Source: an uncultured Flavobacterium sp.
GTDB lineage: Bacteria; Bacteroidota; Bacteroidia; Flavobacteriales; Flavobacteriaceae
Direction of reading: 5' to 3'
Assembly (NCBI RefSeq): GCF_963422545.1
Contig: NZ_OY730230.1
Span: 372,001-436,000, forward strand
DNA length: 64,000 nt
The notes beneath the pieces were generated by a model. The model did no database searches. It was not told the origin of the DNA and saw only the letters and a program-made list of their open reading frames with translations. The position numbers and the translations under genes are program-made. How positions within the stretch are numbered: the first letter of the stretch is position 1; each line of letters begins with the position of its first letter. This document shows, one piece after another, positions 9,068 through 18,665 of the stretch.

Positions 9068-9598
9068 CTAATCAAAAAACTCCTTGTTTTCATATTGTGT
9101 CGGCATAATCGAAATGCCTTTTTGTAATAATAAATTGTTTGGAAAAATAATTCGTTCACCTTCCTTTGTTCTTAAATTGACATGGAAAGCGCTAATATCT
9201 TCAATTTCGGCTTCGATAGGAAAATCTTTATCGTGAATTTTGATTGTATCTCCAATTCTAAATGGGAATGAAAAAAACAAAATCATTCCCGAAGTAATAT
9301 TGCTGAGTATAGACCATTGTGCAAACATTGCAACGCCAATAACAGTTGTAATTGACGAAACTGTTATAAAAATATCCTCGGTTTTAACGCCCCAAATTAC
9401 AATCAGACTTATAGCAACTAATATATTCATTAATATATGAATGTATTTGATGACTAAATTAGTTCGATGTTCTAATAACTGACTTGTACTGGCATAACGA
9501 CGGATTAATTTTGCAATTACAACTCTCAATGCCACTAAAACAAAGAGAACAATTATGGTGCTTAATATTTCCTGGCTATATTCTTTTAAAGAAAACAT
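9068..9598 (-). CDS. Small MscS-family mechanosensitive channel, 176 aa
   Basis: About three hydrophobic segments (residues about 13-30, 48-67 and 75-92) are followed by the conserved MscS pore/beta domain (SNITSGMILFFSFPFRIGDT and IIFPNNLL). It is much shorter than E. coli MscS (286 aa): it stops after the beta domain and lacks the large C-terminal vestibule. It is probably an inner-membrane channel releasing solutes on hypo-osmotic shock. It follows maf by 10 bases and is the last gene of the DUF2520-KdsC-UbiA-Maf-MscS run. Confidence 0.85.
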   Translation of the reverse strand: MFSLKEYSQEILSTIIVLFVLVALRVVIAKLIRRYASTSQLLEHRTNLVIKYIHILMNILVAISLIVIWGVKTEDIFITVSSITTVIGVAMFAQWSILSNITSGMILFFSFPFRIGDTIKIHDKDFPIEAEIEDISAFHVNLRTKEGERIIFPNNLLLQKGISIMPTQYENKEFFD

Positions 9599-9608
9599 AA
9601 ATAATTTT

Positions 9609-10193
9609 TTACACTAAAGTACTCAAATATTCGTAAACTTTAGCGGTTGGCAGTCCCATGACATTGGTATAAGAACCTTCGACTTTTGCAACTGCCATAA
9701 AACCAAACCATTCCTGAATACCATAAGCACCGGCTTTATCATAAGGTTTATAGTTGTCTATATAATATAAAATAGCTTCGTCTGTTAAATCATTGAAAGT
9801 TACCTTTGTAATATCATGCAATAGAGTAGAAGTGGTACTTGTTTTAAAACAAACCGAAGTAATCACATCGTGTGTCTCATTTGACATTGATTTGATCATT
9901 GCAAAGGCTTCTTCGGCATTTTTTGGTTTTCCTAATGCTTTATCCTGGTGCCAGACAATGGTATCGCTGGTAACCAAAATTTCGTTTTCTTTTAATTCCC
10001 CTTCAAACGCATTAGCTTTTAATTCAGCCAGATAATCTGTAATTTCTACACCTTTTAATTCAGGCGGATATACTTCTTCGATATCTTTTAATCTTATTTC
10101 AAAATCAAGATTTAAGTCTTTAAAAAACTGTTGTCTTCTTGGCGATCCTGAAGCTAGAATTATGGTATATTTTTTTAGTTTTTCTTTAAGCAT
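9609..10193 (-). CDS. maf: Maf family nucleotide pyrophosphatase, 194 aa
   Basis: A house-cleaning pyrophosphatase that hydrolyses non-canonical or methylated NTPs to NMPs in the cytoplasm. The family signature ASGSPRR is at residues 14-20, and VTSDTIV with the catalytic Asp77 follows at about 74-80. The length is normal for the family. The start overlaps the end of the UbiA gene by 8 bases, so translation is probably coupled. Which branch (dTTP/UTP or m7GTP type) it belongs to cannot be fixed by eye. Confidence 0.93.
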   Translation of the reverse strand: MLKEKLKKYTIILASGSPRRQQFFKDLNLDFEIRLKDIEEVYPPELKGVEITDYLAELKANAFEGELKENEILVTSDTIVWHQDKALGKPKNAEEAFAMIKSMSNETHDVITSVCFKTSTTSTLLHDITKVTFNDLTDEAILYYIDNYKPYDKAGAYGIQEWFGFMAVAKVEGSYTNVMGLPTAKVYEYLSTLV

Positions 10194-11112
10194 TGTAATG
10201 AATATTTAAGGTGATAACCAGAATTGATAAAATTCCGAAAAGCAAAATCAGTTTTAAAACGGTACTCAAATGGTGAAATTCTTTTGGAGATTTTGCGCTA
10301 AATACTTTAACGATAAAGTACAATAACGGAGCCAGAACAAAGGCAAATGCATAAAGAGTAACGAAAATAAGGTTGTTTTTGAGAAAATAGGTATTGATAT
10401 AAAGTAAACATAAAAGAAACGGAATAATTGCCAACCCCGAAGCTACTTTTGCAGCTCTGCTAATTCCAATTGCGATTGGTAAGGTACTCATTCCTTGATT
10501 ATAATCACCGTTTACATCTTCAATATCTTTAACGATCTCTCTAATAAAATTAATCATAAAAGCAAACAAAGCATAATCGGTCAAAATCGAAAACAAGCTT
10601 GCCATTTGCGCCTGATTTTCAGAATTGGTTGCCGGAAAAACATCAAAAACACCAATAATAATAACACTCAATGCCAGCGTCAATGCAACAACAATATTAC
10701 CAACAATCATAATTTGTTTTAATGTTGTAGAATAGAAGTAAAGCATTGAAGCGATCAAAATAAAAATGGTTGCAAAACCAGGTCTCAAAATAACATTTGA
10801 TAAGTAAAAACCAATAGCGACGCCCGTAACATTTAATCCAAAATAGATGTTGTACGCCATTGTCTCAGAAATTCCTTTACCAATAACAACATCATTTGGT
10901 TTATTGATCGTATCAGTTGCAACATCATATATATTATTAATTACATAACCTGCTGCAGCCAATAAAACAGTACTTAAAACCAATAATCCATATTGAATAC
11001 CTGTTAAGGCCAAAGGAATATTTTGCTGTTTTAAAAAGGCATAACGAAACAGAAACTGCATAAAAGCAAGCATCAGTAAGTTTTGGTAGCGAATGAGTTT
11101 AAGGAATTTCAT
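10186..11112 (-). CDS. UbiA family prenyltransferase, geranylgeranylglycerol-phosphate type, 308 aa
   Basis: A polytopic inner-membrane prenyltransferase with about nine helices. The two Asp-rich motifs for the Mg-prenyl diphosphate are visible: NNIYDVATDTINKP (Asp63, Asp67) near the N-terminus and a second one around KDIEDVNGDYNQG (about residues 193-205). Bacteroidota members of this clade are usually named geranylgeranylglycerol-phosphate geranylgeranyltransferase. The true lipid acceptor in these bacteria is unclear to me. It is a different gene from menA at 28950. It lies in an operon with maf. Confidence 0.85.
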   Translation of the reverse strand: MKFLKLIRYQNLLMLAFMQFLFRYAFLKQQNIPLALTGIQYGLLVLSTVLLAAAGYVINNIYDVATDTINKPNDVVIGKGISETMAYNIYFGLNVTGVAIGFYLSNVILRPGFATIFILIASMLYFYSTTLKQIMIVGNIVVALTLALSVIIIGVFDVFPATNSENQAQMASLFSILTDYALFAFMINFIREIVKDIEDVNGDYNQGMSTLPIAIGISRAAKVASGLAIIPFLLCLLYINTYFLKNNLIFVTLYAFAFVLAPLLYFIVKVFSAKSPKEFHHLSTVLKLILLFGILSILVITLNIHYNA

Positions 11113-11188
11113 TTTTTATAAGGTTCTTTCTTAAAGGTTATAAGTGGCTAAGTTACTAAGATTCTAAGGTTTTTCTTGACTTGAAAAT

Positions 11189-11300
11189 CTTTGCCAAAGT
11201 TTTAAAACCTTGACAAAGACAGCATTACGATTATGATTAAAAACTTCGATTAAAAATTATCACAAGTAATTTATAATTCATAATTAATTAATTATGAATT
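11189..11300. repeat. Two intergenic palindromes between the HAD and UbiA genes
   Basis: Positions 11189-11218 form an imperfect 30-bp palindrome centred on TTTTAAAA. Positions 11275-11300 form a 26-bp perfect AT-rich palindrome that overlaps the HAD gene stop. The first resembles the dispersed palindromes elsewhere in the window; the second could act as a weak terminator. Confidence 0.5.
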
Positions 11301-11826
11301 AATCGTGTTTCCCGCTAAAATGTTCCATCCATTTTCCTTGTACTTTCATTACTTGCTCGATAACATCGCGTGCGGCACCTTTTCCGCCTTTTACATGCGA
11401 AATATAACGGCAAATATTTTTGATTTCAGGACTTGCATCTTGAGGGCAGGTTGGCAATCCTACTAATTTCATTACATGAAAATCAGGAATATCATCACCC
11501 ATATATAACACTTGTTCCGGATTTATATTGTAAACATTTGTATATTCCTTAAAGGTTTCGACTTTGTCAGGAGTACCTAAATGAATGTCGGTGATTCCTA
11601 AATTACGTAGTCTCACGCGAACGCCTTCGTTGCTTCCGCCAGAAATAATGCAAACATTATAGCCACTTTCTACAGCTGCTTTCATTGCATAACCATCACG
11701 AATATTCATCGTGCGAAGAATTTCTCCCTCATTGGTTACAAAAACAGAACTGTCTGTTAGTACGCCATCAACATCAAAAACAAATGTTGTAATATCATTC
11801 ATTATTTCTTTATAACTTTTTGCCAT
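11299..11826 (-). CDS. HAD-IIIA phosphatase, KdsC-like, 175 aa
   Basis: A short C0-type HAD phosphatase. Motif I is FDVDGVLTD (Asp18, Asp20), motif II is ISGGS near residue 60, and motif IV is MGDDIPD. Size and motifs match KdsC, the 3-deoxy-octulosonate 8-phosphate phosphatase of LPS core synthesis. These small HADs have close paralogues, so the exact substrate is inferred. Its start overlaps the DUF2520 gene by 17 bases. No other KDO gene is in the window. Confidence 0.85.
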   Translation of the reverse strand: MAKSYKEIMNDITTFVFDVDGVLTDSSVFVTNEGEILRTMNIRDGYAMKAAVESGYNVCIISGGSNEGVRVRLRNLGITDIHLGTPDKVETFKEYTNVYNINPEQVLYMGDDIPDFHVMKLVGLPTCPQDASPEIKNICRYISHVKGGKGAARDVIEQVMKVQGKWMEHFSGKHD

Positions 11827-12571
11827 TATCTTGTATAGATTGTGTTAGTAGTTTATATATATTCTTTTGATTTTCATTTGTTAAATACTTCAAATGCGCT
11901 TCAATTGTGTTAGAATCGTTGCGTTTTGCAGGACCTGTCTGTGCATCAATTGGATCCAGAGTTTTTATTTTTTCGGCTGTTTCCTGAATTAATGGCTTTA
12001 AAACCTCAAATGGAACCTGATGTTCGTTGCAAATTTCCTGACCAACTTGATATAGATGATTCGTAAAATTGTTTACAAAAACAGCTGCAACATGCAAAGC
12101 TTTTCTTTGATCTGAATTAATTGGGAAAACTGCATTTGAAATACTTTTTGCGACAGTTTCTAAAACACGAAAATCAAAAGTATTTTCAGCTTCCAAACAC
12201 ATCGGAATTGTAGAAAAATCAATTTCTTTGCTTTTAGAAAATGTTTGAAGGGGATAAAATACGCCTTTTCTGTTTTTTGGATCTAAAACATCAAGTGAAG
12301 CTGCGCCCGAAGTATGAACCACAATACGGTTTTGAAAAGGCAATTGCTTAGAAATTTCTGAAATTGCCTTGTCTGAAACTGCGATAATGTATAAATCGGC
12401 TTCAATTAATTCCTCAAAATTATTTACAATTTTATCAAAACCAATTACAGAAACCAAAGCTTCTTTTTTTCTCGAAAATACCTGTACAATTTCGACAGCC
12501 TCGCTTTTAGTGAAAGCTTTTATCAAATGTTGTGCAACATTTCCGGAACCAATTATCGTTATTCGAGTCAT
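11810..12571 (-). CDS. Rossmann-like and DUF2520 domain protein, 253 aa
   Basis: The N-terminus has a dinucleotide-binding GSGNVAQ motif (residues 8-14). The C-terminal half matches the DUF2520 helical domain (about residues 125-250, with HVAAVFVNNFTNHLYQ). The arrangement is like that of 6-phosphogluconate or pyrroline-5-carboxylate reductase folds, so an NAD(P)-dependent reductase is likely, but the substrate is unknown. It is first of the five-gene minus-strand run ending with MscS. Confidence 0.88.
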   Translation of the reverse strand: MTRITIIGSGNVAQHLIKAFTKSEAVEIVQVFSRKKEALVSVIGFDKIVNNFEELIEADLYIIAVSDKAISEISKQLPFQNRIVVHTSGAASLDVLDPKNRKGVFYPLQTFSKSKEIDFSTIPMCLEAENTFDFRVLETVAKSISNAVFPINSDQRKALHVAAVFVNNFTNHLYQVGQEICNEHQVPFEVLKPLIQETAEKIKTLDPIDAQTGPAKRNDSNTIEAHLKYLTNENQKNIYKLLTQSIQDNGKKL

Positions 12572-12779
12572 AGCGCAAAATTAGCATTATTTTTTTTAAA
12601 GAATAATGCTTTTAAATTAGGACTGATAAATTTTAAAGAGATATGTTTTTAAATAAAATTACAAGTAAGATAAATACTTATAATAAAAGCTAAAAAAAGA
12701 TTAACTTTTGGTATGTTTTTGCCATCAAAATAATGTACTAAATATAAAACAAGAAAGAACTTAAAAATAAATTCAAATA

Positions 12780-13820
12780 ATGAAAAAAATAACTACAATA
12801 GCAGTTTTCTTACTTATTACTTCAATAACCTTTTCTCAACAAATTGGAGATGGATATGCTCCTATCATAACCGATTTTACAATTCCATTAAAATCTGGGT
12901 CGTATAGTGGTTTAGATATTACTGCTGGAACTACACCAGACCCTTATGGTTGGCAACATCTTCTTGTCATAAGACAAGGTAATCCTAATTATAATTTTCA
13001 ACTACAAATGGCCTCTTCATTTTTGGAAAATGATAGAGTATTTTTTAGAAAGTTAGCTATTGCTAATTTAACTTCTCAAAATCCTGCATGGATAGAACTT
13101 GCAACACGGGGTACAAATACTTTTATAGGAAATCAGATTGTAAACGGAAATCTTGGTATTGGTACAGATACTCCAATTGGTTTACTTGATGTTCGAAAAA
13201 CTACTCTAAACGCAGGAGGAAAGGCTATTGTTAATCTTATAGGTTCTACTTGGGCTGGAGACGGTGCAAGTTTAGTCTTAAACCAACTTTGGAATGATAG
13301 ATCGTATAAAACTATTATTGATAATTTCGGATCAGATAACGCGCAAACAGGATCAGGTTTTAGACTGCAAACATCATATTGGGATGGGAGTAAAGTTGAA
13401 ACAATTACTCCATTAATATTAACACCAACTGGTAATCTCGGTTTAGGAACATTAACTCCAAATAATAAATTAGATGTAAACGGCACAATTCATTCTAAAG
13501 AAGTAAAAGTTGATATGATTGGCTGGTCTGATTTTGTCTTTAAAAAAGAGTATAATTTGCCAACGTTAGCAGAAGTAGAAAAACACATTAATGAAAAAGG
13601 GCATTTAGAAAATATCCCAAGTGAAGAAGAAGTTTTAAAAGATGGAATTAACTTGGGAGAAATGAATGCGAAACTTTTGCAGAAAATCGAAGAATTGACT
13701 CTCTATATGATTGAAATGAAAAAAGATAATATTGAAATAAAAAGAGAAAATTCTCAAATGAAGAATAAACAATCCGAATTAGAGAACACAATTATAGAAC
13801 TTAAAAATACAATAAAATAA
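12780..13820 (+). CDS. Secreted tail-fibre-like protein, first of a tandem pair, 346 aa
   Basis: A signal peptide (MKKITTIAVFLLITSITFSQ) is followed by QQIGDGYAPII. The middle has repeated fibre-type turns (GNLGIGTDTP, GNLGLGTLTP) as in beta-structured fibres. The C-terminus has a conserved segment (VDMIGWSDFVFKKEYNLPT, with LPTLAEVEKHI and GEMNAKLLQKIEELT) and ends in a coiled coil. Bacteroidota carry many such proteins, usually annotated as tail fibre or hypothetical, but no phage genes are near and the signal peptide points to the cell surface. Its stop overlaps the start of the next gene by one base (TAATG). Confidence 0.8.
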   Translation: MKKITTIAVFLLITSITFSQQIGDGYAPIITDFTIPLKSGSYSGLDITAGTTPDPYGWQHLLVIRQGNPNYNFQLQMASSFLENDRVFFRKLAIANLTSQNPAWIELATRGTNTFIGNQIVNGNLGIGTDTPIGLLDVRKTTLNAGGKAIVNLIGSTWAGDGASLVLNQLWNDRSYKTIIDNFGSDNAQTGSGFRLQTSYWDGSKVETITPLILTPTGNLGLGTLTPNNKLDVNGTIHSKEVKVDMIGWSDFVFKKEYNLPTLAEVEKHINEKGHLENIPSEEEVLKDGINLGEMNAKLLQKIEELTLYMIEMKKDNIEIKRENSQMKNKQSELENTIIELKNTIK

Positions 13821-14875
13821 TGAAAAGAATATTTACAATAGCGACTATCTTATTTATTAATTCACTTGCTTTTTCTCAACAAATAGGAGATGGTCTAGCA
13901 CCTGGTATTAGTGATTATACGATTCCTCTTATGTCAGGTGCGTATACTGGTCAATTTGCTATTGGAGGGATCCCTGATGTAAGTCATAATTGGAGTCACA
14001 TATTAATAAGTAGACATGGTAATCCTGCTTATAATTATCAATTACAAATTGCATCTTCATTATCTGAAAATGATAGATTGTTTTTTAGGAAATTAGGAAC
14101 TTCTACTAATCCTGCATGGATAGAAGTTGCAACCAGAGGAACAAATAATTTTGTTGGAGATCAAATTATAAATGGGAATATTGGTATTGGGACATCTAGT
14201 CCATCTTTTTATGAACATGGAGGAAATAACAAAGTCATTGAAGTAAGTAATTCAAACACAACAGTACATTCTCAATCGCATATTATTTTATCCTCAGGAG
14301 CAAATCTTCCTAATAGCTCTATAGGGACTTTAACATGGGCATTACCAAATACTTCTTCAAGTTTTAAAATGGTAGGTTATTTAGATATGACAACAGATAA
14401 TGCCTCTACAAGCTCAAAACCATCAGCAGCAATGGTTTTTGCCACAAGAAATGAAACTAATTCTTTTTGTAGTGAGCAAATGAGAATTACTGGTTCTGGT
14501 AATGTAGGTATTGGCACAACAAACCCTCAAAATAAACTAGACGTAAACGGAACAATTCATTCTAAAGAAGTAAAAGTAGATATGATTGGCTGGTCAGATT
14601 TTGTATTTAAAAAAGAATATAATTTGCCAACGTTAGCAGAAGTAGAGAAACACATCAACGAAAAAGGTCATTTAGAGAATATCCCAAGTGAAAATGAAGT
14701 CTTAAAAGATGGAATTAATTTGGGAGAAATGAATGCTAAACTTTTGCAGAAAATAGAAGAACTGACATTATACTCTATTCAGCAATCAAAAGAAATTGAG
14801 GTATTAAAAGAAGAAAATAAATCATTTAAAACACTTTCAGAAAGACTTCTAAAAATTGAACAAAAAATGAAATAA
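13820..14875 (+). CDS. Secreted tail-fibre-like protein, second of a tandem pair, 351 aa
   Basis: A paralogue of the preceding gene. The signal peptide ends ...LAFSQ and is followed by QQIGDGLAPG. The first 100 or so residues and the last 110 or so are close copies of the neighbour, while the centre (about residues 115-230) is unrelated. The C-terminus keeps GWSDFVFKKEYNLPT and the coiled coil. It is probably cotranslated with the first copy through the TAATG overlap. The function is unknown; surface adhesion or display is a guess. Confidence 0.8.
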   Translation: MKRIFTIATILFINSLAFSQQIGDGLAPGISDYTIPLMSGAYTGQFAIGGIPDVSHNWSHILISRHGNPAYNYQLQIASSLSENDRLFFRKLGTSTNPAWIEVATRGTNNFVGDQIINGNIGIGTSSPSFYEHGGNNKVIEVSNSNTTVHSQSHIILSSGANLPNSSIGTLTWALPNTSSSFKMVGYLDMTTDNASTSSKPSAAMVFATRNETNSFCSEQMRITGSGNVGIGTTNPQNKLDVNGTIHSKEVKVDMIGWSDFVFKKEYNLPTLAEVEKHINEKGHLENIPSENEVLKDGINLGEMNAKLLQKIEELTLYSIQQSKEIEVLKEENKSFKTLSERLLKIEQKMK

Positions 14876-14928
14876 TTTTAGAAAAAAGTATATTACTTTC
14901 TACAAATAGAATAGGCATCCAAAAGTTT

Positions 14929-15045
14929 GGCCACATATTACACAGATTAAACTGATTTCGATTTATTTATCAATTTTGTCTCATGCAAAATAAGAGAAAC
15001 TGAAGTGAAAAAGTGATAATTTTTTAATCTAAGTAATCTGTGGCC
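14929..15045. repeat. Palindromic intergenic element, about 117 bp
   Basis: Positions 14929-14949 and 15025-15045 are inverted repeats (18 of 21 bases), both reading GGCCACA outward-in. No ORF lies between them. It looks like a degenerate miniature repeat element in front of the CcsBA promoter. Confidence 0.5.
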
Positions 15046-15113
15046 TATATACTAGATTGGTATATTTGGTTTTTATTAACAAATTACGCGTATCTCTAAT
15101 CAACATTTTTAAG

Positions 15114-15121
15114 TACTTTTG
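15114..15121 (+). promoter_or_regulatory. Bacteroidota -7 box before CcsBA
   Basis: TACTTTTG fits TAnnTTTG exactly. It overlaps the GTG at 15121, so transcription would begin downstream of that codon. This supports the ATG at 15154 as the start. No clear -33 TTG is seen at the normal distance. Confidence 0.5.
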
Positions 15122-15153
15122 TGGCACTTTATATACAATGTAATTCCTTAAAA

Positions 15154-18100
15154 ATGGATAAAAAAATATTCTCTTTTTTGTTTTCTACACGTTTAATGTC
15201 TGTTCTTTTTTTAACATTTGCAATCGCAATGGGTGTTGGAACTTTTATCGAAAGTAAGTACAATACTGATACAGCCAGAATTTTAATTTACAATACATGG
15301 TGGTTTGAAGCTATAATGGTCTTCTTTATGATCAATTTCTTCGGAAACATCAAACGTTACCAATTATTAAAAAAAGAAAAATGGGCAACTCTATTACTTC
15401 ATGTTGCTTTTATCTTTATTCTTTTAGGAGCTTTTATTACACGTTATATCAGTTACGAAGGAATGATGCCAATTCGTGAAGGAGCTGCCGAAAACCAGGT
15501 TTATTCAGATAAAACATTCTTAACTGTATTTGCAGACGGGGAATACAAAGGCGAAATGAAACGTAGGGTTTTTGAGAAACACTTATTGTTTTCGCCAGTA
15601 ACCAATAACGATTTTACGCTTTCGGGCAAATTTGACGAAACTCCTTTTGAAGTTACCTATGTCAACTATATTATGGGGGCTAAAGAAACCATTAAACCTT
15701 CTGCAAACGGAACTTTATACCTAAAACTTGTTGAAGCTGGTGCCGGCGGACGTGAAGAACATTTCTTAAAAGAAGGGGAAGTTCAAAATATTCACAACGT
15801 TTTATTTGCTTTGAATAAACCAACAGACGGTGCTATTAACATCAACACTAAAGGTGAAAAATATACCATTCAAACTCCTTTTGAAGGAAAGTTTATGCGA
15901 ATGGCAGATAAATTGCAGGGAGACGTAACCAAAGATAATGTTCAGCCCTTAATGATGCGTTCATTATATAGTATTGGTGATATTAGAATCGTATTTCCGG
16001 ATCCTGCTGTAAAAGGAACTGTTGATTATGAGTCAAATAACGATTATAAAGCTAAATCTCACACTGATGCTGTAATTGTAAAAGTTAAAGCCGAAGGTCA
16101 GGAAAAACAAGTAAGACTTTTAGGTTCTAAAGGTAGTGTAGGAGAGCCTCAAACAGTGAAAATTGGTAAAGTAGAATATAGTTTATTCTACGGAAGTAAA
16201 GCTTATATTTTGCCTTTCAAAATAAAGTTAAACGATTTTATTGCCACAAAATATCCTGGAACTGAGAAAAGTTATTCGGCTTTTGAAAGTCAGGTAACCG
16301 TTCAGGATTCTTCAGAAACTTTTGATGCCCGTATTTATATGAATCACGTTTTAGATCACAAAGGTTATCGTTTTTTTCAATCTTCATTTGATCCGGACGA
16401 AAAAGGAACAGTATTGTCTGTAAACCACGATTGGTGGGGAACTTCAATCACTTATTTAGGATATTTTATGTTATTTTTCGGATTGATGGCAATTATGTTT
16501 ACAAAACATTCTCGTTTTGCTGATTTAAAACGCAAATTAGAAGTTGTAAAAAAGAAAAAAGAAAACTTAATTACCATTTTGGTTTTAATGATTGGTTTGA
16601 GTGGTTTTGCTCAGGCACCACATGTTCACACACCAGGTCACAATCATAGTACAGATCCTAACGATCACGCAAATCATGTTACAGCTCCACCAAGTGAGAA
16701 ACAATTAGATTCGTTATTATCAATCTATAAAGCACCTGAAGCACATGCTGCTAAATTTGGACGTTTGATTATTCAGGATGCCGGAGGTAGAATGAAGCCA
16801 ATTAATACTTTTTCATCTGAATTGCTTCGTAAAGTAAGTCAAAGTGATACTTATAACGGAATGAATTCTGATCAGGTATTTTTGTCAATGACACAATATG
16901 CTCAGGTTTGGATACAAGTTCCAATTATTTATCTGAATACAAAAGATGATAGTATTCGTAAAATCATTGGTGTTGACAGAAAAGCAAAATTAGTTCCTTT
17001 TGTAAAGTTTTTTGATGAAAACGGAAACTATAAACTCTCTCCTTATTTAGATGCGGCTTACAAAGCAGGAAATCCAAATAGTTTTGAGAAAGATTTTATC
17101 GAAGCAGATAAAAAAGTAAACTTAATGGAATCGGCGTTAAGCGGAAGTATTTTGAGAATATTCCCGATCCCGAATGATCCAAACAATAAATGGATTTCTT
17201 ACTTAGAACTAGATCATGCAGGTTTAAAAGGCATGGATTCTACTTACGTAAAACAAATTCTTCCTTTATATTTTAGCGCCTTAAACAATGGTTCTATATC
17301 TAAAGATTTTAAAACCGCAGATCAATTAGTAGAAAGTATCAACGGTTTCCAGAAGAAATTTGGAAGTAAGGTACGTCCAAGCGAGCAAAAAATTGACCTT
17401 GAAATTGCCTATAATAAATACAACATTTTGCCAAAAATGTTTTACTGGTATTCGCTTTCAGGAATCTTTATGTTGATTTTTACACTTTTCAGTATCTTTT
17501 TCGATAAAAAATGGTTGCGAATCACTGTAAATGGTTTTCATATCTTAATAGGTGTAATATTTGCATTTCACACCGTAGCATTAATAGGGCGTTGGTACAT
17601 TTCAGGTCACGCACCTTGGAGTAATGCTTACGAAGCAATTGTATATGTTGCATGGTCAACCATGTTCTTCGGATTGGCTTTTGATAGAAAATCAAAACTT
17701 ACAGTGGCGTCTGCAGCATTTGTGACGGCAATGATTTTCATGGCATCAAACGCCAACTGGATTGATCCTGAAATTGCAAATTTACAACCCGTTTTGAATT
17801 CGTATTGGTTAATGATTCACGTTGCCGTTATTGTGGCAAGTTACGGACCTACCGCACTTGGAATGATTTTAGGTTTTGTGGCTCTGATATTGATTTTCTT
17901 TACCAATGAGAAAAACAAGGCCAAAATGGAACTAAACATTAAAGAAATCACTTATATCAACGAAATGTCAATTACAATTGGTTTGATTATGTTAACTATT
18001 GGTAACTTCTTAGGAGGACAATGGGCTAACGAAAGCTGGGGTCGTTACTGGGGATGGGATCCAAAAGAAACTTGGGCTTTAATCTCGATTATGGTTTATG

Positions 18101-18360
18101 CGTTTGTAATTCACGCTCGTTTTGTTCCGTCATTAAGAGGAAAATGGTTTTTCAATTTAATGACTATGTATGCCTTTGTATCTATTTTATTTACCTATTA
18201 CGGAGTAAACTTCCACTTAGTTGGGCTTCATTCTTACGCAAGTGGAGAAGCACATTCATTAAGCTGGGTTTATTATTCATTAGGGACAATTACTCTAATT
18301 GGAGTATTAACGTATCCTAAATACCAAAAGTACTATAAAAAGAAAAAAGTTAAAAAATAA
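15154..18360 (+). CDS. ccsA: Cytochrome c biogenesis protein CcsBA (ResB/ResC fusion), 1068 aa
   Basis: System II haem exporter and cytochrome c synthetase in one chain. The N-terminal half is the ResB/CcsB part: early helices and a large periplasmic domain up to about residue 440. The C-terminal part is CcsA, with the haem-binding tryptophan-rich motif WGWDPKETW (about residues 966-974) and conserved His in flanking helices (for example HTVALIGRW and a late HLVGLHSY). Between the halves lies a periplasmic His-rich stretch (about residues 490-512, seven His) that could hold haem or metal. The start is at ATG 15154, just after the promoter box. It attaches haem to c-type cytochromes, matching the menaquinone genes of this window. 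Confidence 0.95.
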   Translation: MDKKIFSFLFSTRLMSVLFLTFAIAMGVGTFIESKYNTDTARILIYNTWWFEAIMVFFMINFFGNIKRYQLLKKEKWATLLLHVAFIFILLGAFITRYISYEGMMPIREGAAENQVYSDKTFLTVFADGEYKGEMKRRVFEKHLLFSPVTNNDFTLSGKFDETPFEVTYVNYIMGAKETIKPSANGTLYLKLVEAGAGGREEHFLKEGEVQNIHNVLFALNKPTDGAININTKGEKYTIQTPFEGKFMRMADKLQGDVTKDNVQPLMMRSLYSIGDIRIVFPDPAVKGTVDYESNNDYKAKSHTDAVIVKVKAEGQEKQVRLLGSKGSVGEPQTVKIGKVEYSLFYGSKAYILPFKIKLNDFIATKYPGTEKSYSAFESQVTVQDSSETFDARIYMNHVLDHKGYRFFQSSFDPDEKGTVLSVNHDWWGTSITYLGYFMLFFGLMAIMFTKHSRFADLKRKLEVVKKKKENLITILVLMIGLSGFAQAPHVHTPGHNHSTDPNDHANHVTAPPSEKQLDSLLSIYKAPEAHAAKFGRLIIQDAGGRMKPINTFSSELLRKVSQSDTYNGMNSDQVFLSMTQYAQVWIQVPIIYLNTKDDSIRKIIGVDRKAKLVPFVKFFDENGNYKLSPYLDAAYKAGNPNSFEKDFIEADKKVNLMESALSGSILRIFPIPNDPNNKWISYLELDHAGLKGMDSTYVKQILPLYFSALNNGSISKDFKTADQLVESINGFQKKFGSKVRPSEQKIDLEIAYNKYNILPKMFYWYSLSGIFMLIFTLFSIFFDKKWLRITVNGFHILIGVIFAFHTVALIGRWYISGHAPWSNAYEAIVYVAWSTMFFGLAFDRKSKLTVASAAFVTAMIFMASNANWIDPEIANLQPVLNSYWLMIHVAVIVASYGPTALGMILGFVALILIFFTNEKNKAKMELNIKEITYINEMSITIGLIMLTIGNFLGGQWANESWGRYWGWDPKETWALISIMVYAFVIHARFVPSLRGKWFFNLMTMYAFVSILFTYYGVNFHLVGLHSYASGEAHSLSWVYYSLGTITLIGVLTYPKYQKYYKKKKVKK

Positions 18361-18390
18361 ATAATTATTAGAAGTAATTATTAATTCATA

Positions 18391-18423
18391 AAAAAGGTTC
18401 AACATACAGTTGAACCTTTTTTT
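18391..18423 (+). terminator. Terminator of CcsBA
   Basis: An 11-bp perfect stem (18392-18402 with 18410-18420) with loop CATACAG, followed by a T tract, 31 bases beyond the stop. Confidence 0.85.
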
Positions 18424-18456
18424 ATGATTGTAAAGTAAATATTAAGTATAATAATC

Positions 18457-18533
18457 AGGAGCTAATTCCTGCTGTACACTATATCTTTTGTGGTGAACCC
18501 CACCACAAAAGGATGCCGTTTCCATCAGGGCTA
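18457..18533. repeat. Repeat family A, copy 1
   Basis: About 77 bp. The outer arms (GGAGCTAAT... and ...ATCAGGGCTA) resemble copies at 30667-30751 and 42933-43010. The centre is a hairpin with stem 18485-18495 and 18501-18511, whose sequence differs from the other copies. No coding potential. Confidence 0.65.
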
Positions 18534-18665
18534 GGGCTCTCGTTTTCAGCAGAAAAATTAGTATAAACTATAAATCTAAAAGGTCAAATATCAAACATTA
18601 AACATGTCGACAGAACAACAACCAAGATTTCTTATAATAATTTTTAAAACGGGGAGAATTTGATT

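Noticed and set aside
15121..15153. GTG start of CcsBA
   Set aside because: It overlaps the -7 promoter box, so it would lie at or before the transcription start.
18604..18663. 19-codon ORF after repeat A copy 1
   Set aside because: Too short, no domain, no conservation evidence; adjacent to non-coding repeat.
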